Below, piece after piece: positions 7,401-9,411 of a DNA stretch of 9,411 nt. Origin of the DNA: Leptospiraceae bacterium. Its GTDB lineage: Bacteria; Spirochaetota; Leptospiria; Turneriellales; Turneriellaceae. A program made the translations under genes and the position numbers. A model generated the notes under the pieces. That model saw only the letters and a list, made by a program, of their open reading frames with translations, was not told the DNA's origin and searched no databases. Positions within the stretch are counted from its first letter, which is position 1; every line of letters begins with the position of its first letter. The stretch is from NCBI GenBank assembly GCA_016788945.1, contig JAEUSA010000003.1, positions 1-9,411 on the forward strand, in the 5' to 3' direction.

Positions 7401-8996
7401 CCCTGCCCCGGTGACGAGCGCATAACGGTAACTGACCGCTGCGCCGGTTGAGGATACCTGCAGCTCATATCCGCTGGTCTGCGTCGTCGTCGTGGGTTGC
7501 GCGATCGGGCTGATCCAGTTCAGCTGCACGACGGGCGGTGTCGTGTCGATAGTCCATGTGTATTTCGTTACAATCGAAGCCGTAGCGGTACCTGACCAGC
7601 CACCCTGCCAATAGAGGCCGCTGACGCTTTTGCCAATCGCACACACTGTTTTTTGTGGTATAGTGTCCGTGAGCCCCGTTGCGGTAATCGGTGTTGTCAG
7701 CGGCTGTTCAGGTAAGACATCCCACCCTGTGCCGGCATTACAATCGGTGCCATCAACAATCTTGCCTTTGTATGCAGCTGCGCCACTCGAACCTAAAACG
7801 TTGATCGTCACCGATGTTGCTTGCGGCGTGATCGCCGTCAGGTCAGATAACTGAAAGACCGCTTCAACGGCACCGGTATCTATCGTGTAAGTGTAAGTTC
7901 CACCGGATATCGGTGCTGCCTGCACATTGCCCGATGCATCGATGCCGATCACGCGCACGCGCACTGAACCGGGCACGAGGTTTGCCGTATAGACGGCGTT
8001 CGGAATCGCGAGACCGCCGCTCGCCGCATCAGGGTTACCCCGCCAGTTGCTCGTCACACAATCGTTGATCGTGCCATTATCGAGGCAATAGCGAAAATAT
8101 GAAACGTCGGCGCCTATCGCCCGCACGCTGAGCGAAAGTGAAGCCGTGACCGATGCGGGTAAAGTCAACGGGTCGAGATACGCATCGGGCGCTACCGTAT
8201 CTTGAACCCACGACTTGGTATAAACATCGCCCGCAGTATCGGCTTGCCAATAGCCGTTGTTATGTTTGCCAACAATGTAGAGAGTATGATAACCTTCGCT
8301 TAACCCGGTCAGGTTGAGCGGCGTCGCAATCGGTATTTCACCCGACCACGCACCGGCATCGATCTTGTAGCGATACGAAACCGCGTTGGCTCCGGTGAGA
8401 ATTCCGTAGAGTGAAGAGCGATTGTAAAACGGTGCGTTGGTACAATTCGCCCCAGACCCGCTCGAGAGCACGCAGAGACTGATAGCGCCCAGAGTACCGG
8501 GCAATGGGTTTGCCGTGTTGGCAGGATCACGCCAATCGATGCTGGTAATCGCCGGTGACGGCAACCCGGTAAAGGTGACCTGCAAAACCCCCTGCAACGT
8601 ACCGCCGTCGGTACCTACAAGGTTCAACATCGTCAGCGTATACGAAATCGACTGCTGTATGGTGGTTGTTACGACGATTGTGCGTGCATCGCCTGATTTT
8701 TTTGCAAGGTTGGTAATTTGCAGGCCATTCGAAAGGATAAAATTTGCAGAATTTAAACCCGTGGCGTCAGTACATTCTTTCGTCAGCGTCACTTCAAATT
8801 GTGTACTCGAAATGGTCTGATGCGAAACATAGGCCGGCGGCGCGCCGGTAGCCGATGCAGCAGGATCATCGGGACTGACAATACCAGCGGCCTTGGATTC
8901 TTTTTTTTCATCTTCGCCACCGGATACTTTCCCGCAATGCACAGTAAAAAGCAGCGTTATTATAAGGAGAGCAAAGGTAATAGCTTTATGCTTCAT
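4416..8996 (-). CDS. Large multidomain lipoprotein A with a seven-repeat kelch-like propeller
   Basis: Predicted lipoprotein of 1526 aa; function unknown, binding or adhesion is inferred. The start at 8996 has a purine-rich ribosome-binding site (GAGAG, 7 nt spacing). The signal peptide MKHKAITFALLIITLLFTVHC puts the lipidated residue at Cys21; His at -1 is unusual and fits only a permissive, spirochaete-like lipobox. A charged linker (EDEKKE) follows. Domains: SbsA/Big_5-like ~54-145; four Ig-like modules ending at D266, D373, D484 and D593 (107-111 residue spacing; WTIDTTPP, VCAIGKDSAGNWQ); a further Ig/fibronectin-like stretch ~594-712; carboxypeptidase-regulatory-like ~714-800 (ITGTVKTTAGVAISGVNVRLY); a second one ~819-925; seven kelch-like repeats 931-1278; DUF2135/YfaP-like ~1290-1440 (LTWGN at 1295-1299, DLDLH at 1304-1308, GPE at 1391-1393); tail with DERKCNLNGF. 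It has 18 Cys, none in the propeller. It is the upstream paralogue of lipoprotein B, one base apart and probably in one operon. Confidence 0.96.
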   Translation of the reverse strand: MKHKAITFALLIITLLFTVHCGKVSGGEDEKKESKAAGIVSPDDPAASATGAPPAYVSHQTISSTQFEVTLTKECTDATGLNSANFILSNGLQITNLAKKSGDARTIVVTTTIQQSISYTLTMLNLVGTDGGTLQGVLQVTFTGLPSPAITSIDWRDPANTANPLPGTLGAISLCVLSSGSGANCTNAPFYNRSSLYGILTGANAVSYRYKIDAGAWSGEIPIATPLNLTGLSEGYHTLYIVGKHNNGYWQADTAGDVYTKSWVQDTVAPDAYLDPLTLPASVTASLSLSVRAIGADVSYFRYCLDNGTINDCVTSNWRGNPDAASGGLAIPNAVYTANLVPGSVRVRVIGIDASGNVQAAPISGGTYTYTIDTGAVEAVFQLSDLTAITPQATSVTINVLGSSGAAAYKGKIVDGTDCNAGTGWDVLPEQPLTTPITATGLTDTIPQKTVCAIGKSVSGLYWQGGWSGTATASIVTKYTWTIDTTPPVVQLNWISPIAQPTTTTQTSGYELQVSSTGAAVSYRYALVTGAGASCASATYNAEVTADTAITFGSPAIATTGVTVYKVCAIGKDSAGNWQSTSSATATAEWTVDVDPPANNPSFTAASMSVASFSTPVINFYIDNATATADTKTYRIQVATNSSFSPASAIISDTNVPSCKNIDAPDCPVALATKTFTIAVDSYISGTVYARVQAGDAYGNFRSDYSTVSAEHYVKGQITGTVKTTAGVAISGVNVRLYDSDGSPLNALHPDQSTNASGVFTFTGLHTAKNRYRVIAAFSDATYRPAAKRGISVQAEGSGATIKTNIGTLNLVPLSSTVAQDLVAKVIDADDGWMLGYAEVKLIDYLGNTVGSAVRSTYNTGCTSIAPAGDPPTNIPKNVFNGNTICGDVRFANVTPGNYSIEVTGNSWASGNQTYNLLKQENVVVPGLPEARILMLRAGNTTATNIYIPATNKIIVGPTLTGAAGAGAHTIAITSGPQISKTLVVRGNNQNSLYLFDPVSNSTSAAGFNLTAAAGVGAHSFAITSGLQNGKVLIVHGNNLTSTTLYDPATHTVAAGPALSAQAGDGAHAITISTGVNSGKTLVVHARNTNTTSLYDPATNTFAAGPTFAVNVNTGAFAFAINSGTQAGKTRIVLGNGNNTALFDPNGFPTPIAVGSTLSGTAGAGAHAFSITTGSEAGKQMFVHGGNSNSTSIYDPATDSFGIGPSLSANVGAGANSFLIEAGTHNGKQFVVLGNNNAAASSTSFYDPSLNTFSTGTLLTGAANTGGYSFKLNAVTSGRLPLVRTLTGQDLKMVLTWGNADPRDLDLHLVGTLPAGQTLTNVNNDDCGTGNNTLFHVWAARPNVGLSWQQQYSAKTRSYIQGDALYAGSNYFPTSPDTTTALVQDANTGFGPEAINFVGGYTDGTYYVSVVNWRQWIPAAGMSKESQQWDATDVALRMYDADGLVFEMSATEPAVTPTALAPATVVAGCGAGGASDWQQCELWQAFKMTVSGTGSAGRTFTPVNTYVNWQDGTGGHDERKCNLNGF
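5163..6206 (-). repeat. Seven ~50-residue kelch-like repeats (predicted seven-bladed beta-propeller)
   Basis: Seven consecutive units fill residues 931-1278 of lipoprotein A, starting at residues 931, 981, 1031, 1080, 1129, 1179 and 1228 (49-51 residues each; 6206, 6056, 5906, 5759, 5612, 5462 and 5315 on the DNA). Consensus in two parts: GKxLVVxGNNxxxTSLYDP, then ATNTFxxGPxLSxxAGAGAH followed by hydrophobic alternation and I-x-x-G. The Y-D-P-A-T-x-T-F step and the glycine-turn beta-strand pattern resemble kelch / galactose-oxidase-type blades, but the kelch double glycine is mostly G-N here. Unit 1 has Y-I-P-A-T and unit 5 has F-D-P-N-G-F in place of YDPAT. Seven units is a natural count for a closed propeller. 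There are no cysteines. The repeat count is read directly; the propeller fold is inferred. Confidence 0.85.
8901..8908 (-). repeat. A8 homopolymer tract near the 5' end of lipoprotein A
   Basis: On the coding strand eight consecutive A residues span codons 30-32 (GAA AAA AAA, followed by GAA), just after the signal peptide in the EDEKKE linker. Reading by hand, loss of one A meets a TGA after about 40 codons, and gain of one A meets a TGA after about 14 codons. Either slip would therefore remove the whole mature protein. Whether slippage occurs is not known. Confidence 0.6.
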
Positions 8997-9000
8997 AGGC

Positions 9001-9017
9001 GTTCTCTCTTGTTCTCT
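9001..9017 (-). repeat. Short direct repeat AGAGAAC in the leader of lipoprotein A
   Basis: The minus strand reads AGAGAAC twice, 10 nt apart (plus-strand GTTCTCT at 9001-9007 and 9011-9017). The copy nearer the gene overlaps the ribosome-binding site. The repeat is too short to assign a role; it could be chance in a purine-rich leader. Confidence 0.35.
9004..9009 (-). promoter_or_regulatory. Ribosome-binding site of lipoprotein A
   Basis: Minus-strand AGAGAG lies 7 nt upstream of the ATG at 8996. It is the only Shine-Dalgarno-like sequence with good spacing and supports that start, which also begins a proper signal peptide. Confidence 0.6.
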
Positions 9018-9075
9018 TTGACGGCCACGCGTATTAATCTACGACATTCGTCAGCTCGTTCTGAAATGCGCCGGG

Positions 9076-9095
9076 GCGGCTCGGTATTTGGCCGC
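9076..9095. repeat. Inverted repeat GCGGC/GCCGC
   Basis: GCGGC at 9076-9080 and GCCGC at 9091-9095 can pair with a 10-nt loop. It lies between the barrel gene stop and lipoprotein A. No T-run follows on the minus strand, so it is not called a terminator. Confidence 0.25.
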
Positions 9096-9110
9096 AAAGG
9101 ATTATGTCGC

Positions 9111-9128
9111 CATCAGTATGCTCTGATG
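9111..9128 (-). terminator. Small stem-loop after the barrel gene, possible weak terminator
   Basis: CATCAG (9111-9116) and CTGATG (9123-9128) form a perfect 6-bp stem with a 6-nt loop, 8 nt after the TGA of the barrel gene. The stem is short, moderately G+C and not followed by a T-run, so it is a poor intrinsic terminator. It could be an attenuating or mRNA-stabilising hairpin, or chance. Confidence 0.25.
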
Positions 9129-9136
9129 AGCAGCGA

Positions 9137-9411
9137 TCAGAAAATCATCATCGTCGCACCGAGGTTGATCCTCAGCGCCATGCCGATTTTTTCTTCAAAA
9201 TAGATGTAGTGGTCGACTGTCATGATCGCCTGCCAGCGACGGTTAAAATCATAAACCGTGGCAAAACCGTATTTGGCGATGATGTCGCCTGAAACGGCAC
9301 GGATATTCGCTCCATACGCGGTCTTCGTATCGGAGGTAATATTGGTGAGCCCAAACCCTAAATATGGAATAAAGCGCATCACAAATGTCGGTGAAAACTG
9401 TACGTCGTATG
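9137..9411 (-). CDS. Outer-membrane beta-barrel protein, C-terminal fragment (5' end outside window)
   Basis: The reading frame is open from the right window edge to the TGA at 9137-9139, giving about 91 C-terminal residues. The GTG/ATG pair near 9380 is internal: the upstream in-frame residues (YDVQFSPTF) continue the same strand pattern, so no start lies in the window. The fragment shows alternating hydrophobic and aromatic strands with short turns (FIPYLGFGL, IIAKYGFATVYDF, WQAIMTVDHYIYF, MALRINLGATMMIF) and ends in Phe, the usual C-terminal signal for insertion of barrels by the BAM complex. The beta-barrel class is well supported; porin, OmpA-like or other subclass cannot be told. It lies 140 nt upstream of lipoprotein A in the same direction, so it could be a partner or simply a neighbour. 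Confidence 0.8.
   Translation of the reverse strand, partial: YDVQFSPTFVMRFIPYLGFGLTNITSDTKTAYGANIRAVSGDIIAKYGFATVYDFNRRWQAIMTVDHYIYFEEKIGMALRINLGATMMIF

Larger units (their letters stand above)
8997..9136 (-). other. 140-nt gap between the barrel gene and lipoprotein A
   Basis: This is the only intergenic space of any size in the window. Downstream of the barrel stop it holds two small inverted repeats (9111-9128 and 9076-9095), then an A/T-rich patch with ATTAAT at 9033-9038, and finally the purine-rich leader before the lipoprotein A start. I tried -10 candidates around TAGATT, TTAATA and TAATAC on the minus strand and found no acceptable -35 at 16-18 nt, so no promoter is called. The gap may hold a promoter with poor sigma-70 similarity, or the barrel gene and the lipoproteins may be co-transcribed. 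Confidence 0.5.

Noticed and set aside
9020..9110. Sigma-70 promoter upstream of lipoprotein A
   Set aside because: Possible -10 boxes (TAGATT, TTAATA, TAATAC on the minus strand) have no reasonable -35 at 16-18 nt, so no promoter could be supported.
8799..9203. Plus-strand frame of 134 codons crossing the lipoprotein A start and the gap
   Set aside because: It overlaps a signal peptide and a barrel C-terminus on the other strand, and its composition is random-looking.
9137..9382. A short 81-aa gene starting at GTG 9382
   Set aside because: The same frame stays open to the window edge with continuing beta-strand pattern, so this is an internal codon of a truncated longer gene.
1..9411. Mobile element, tRNA or rRNA genes
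   Set aside because: No transposase, integrase or terminal repeats, and no tRNA- or rRNA-like sequence was seen; coding genes fill nearly all of the window.

Overview
The window carries three genes, all on the minus strand, with almost no non-coding DNA. Base composition is roughly balanced (about 50-55 % G+C by eye). Both large proteins are predicted surface or periplasmic lipoproteins built almost entirely from small beta-sandwich modules. Next to them lies a beta-barrel protein ending in Phe, so the host has an outer membrane. The loose lipobox of the first lipoprotein and the long Ig-module lipoprotein architecture would fit a leptospire-like spirochaete (Leptospira/Leptonema/Turneriella type). 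That assignment is inference, and another Gram-negative is possible.

Layout in transcription order, right to left: (1) the C-terminal ~91 residues of an outer-membrane beta-barrel protein, cut by the right window edge (9411-9137). (2) A 140-nt gap with two small inverted repeats, a purine-rich ribosome-binding site and no convincing promoter. (3) 'Lipoprotein A', 1526 aa (8996-4416). (4) 'Lipoprotein B', about 1452 aa (4414-56), starting one base after the stop codon of A and so very likely translationally coupled to it. (5) 55 nt of downstream sequence.

A and B are tandem paralogues with one shared plan: lipoprotein signal peptide, an N-terminal SbsA/Big_5-like domain, a ladder of ~100-120 residue Ig-like modules ending in D-T-x-x-P, two carboxypeptidase-regulatory-like domains, a YfaP/DUF2135-like domain (LTWGN...DLDLH...GPE.INF...GY.DGTY), and a short Cys-containing tail. 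They differ by what has been inserted. A carries seven ~50-residue kelch-like repeats, predicted to form a complete seven-bladed beta-propeller, between the regulatory-like and DUF2135-like domains. B lacks the propeller but has two GRTGTxTNG-type repeats plus a partial third copy in its C-terminal tail.

No enzymatic motif was recognised in either protein. The likely theme is a co-expressed pair of large surface or periplasmic binding/adhesion proteins, possibly with the neighbouring barrel; their ligand cannot be read from the sequence. The most interesting points are the differing domain insertions in the two paralogues and an A8 tract near the 5' end of lipoprotein A that could act as a slippage switch.
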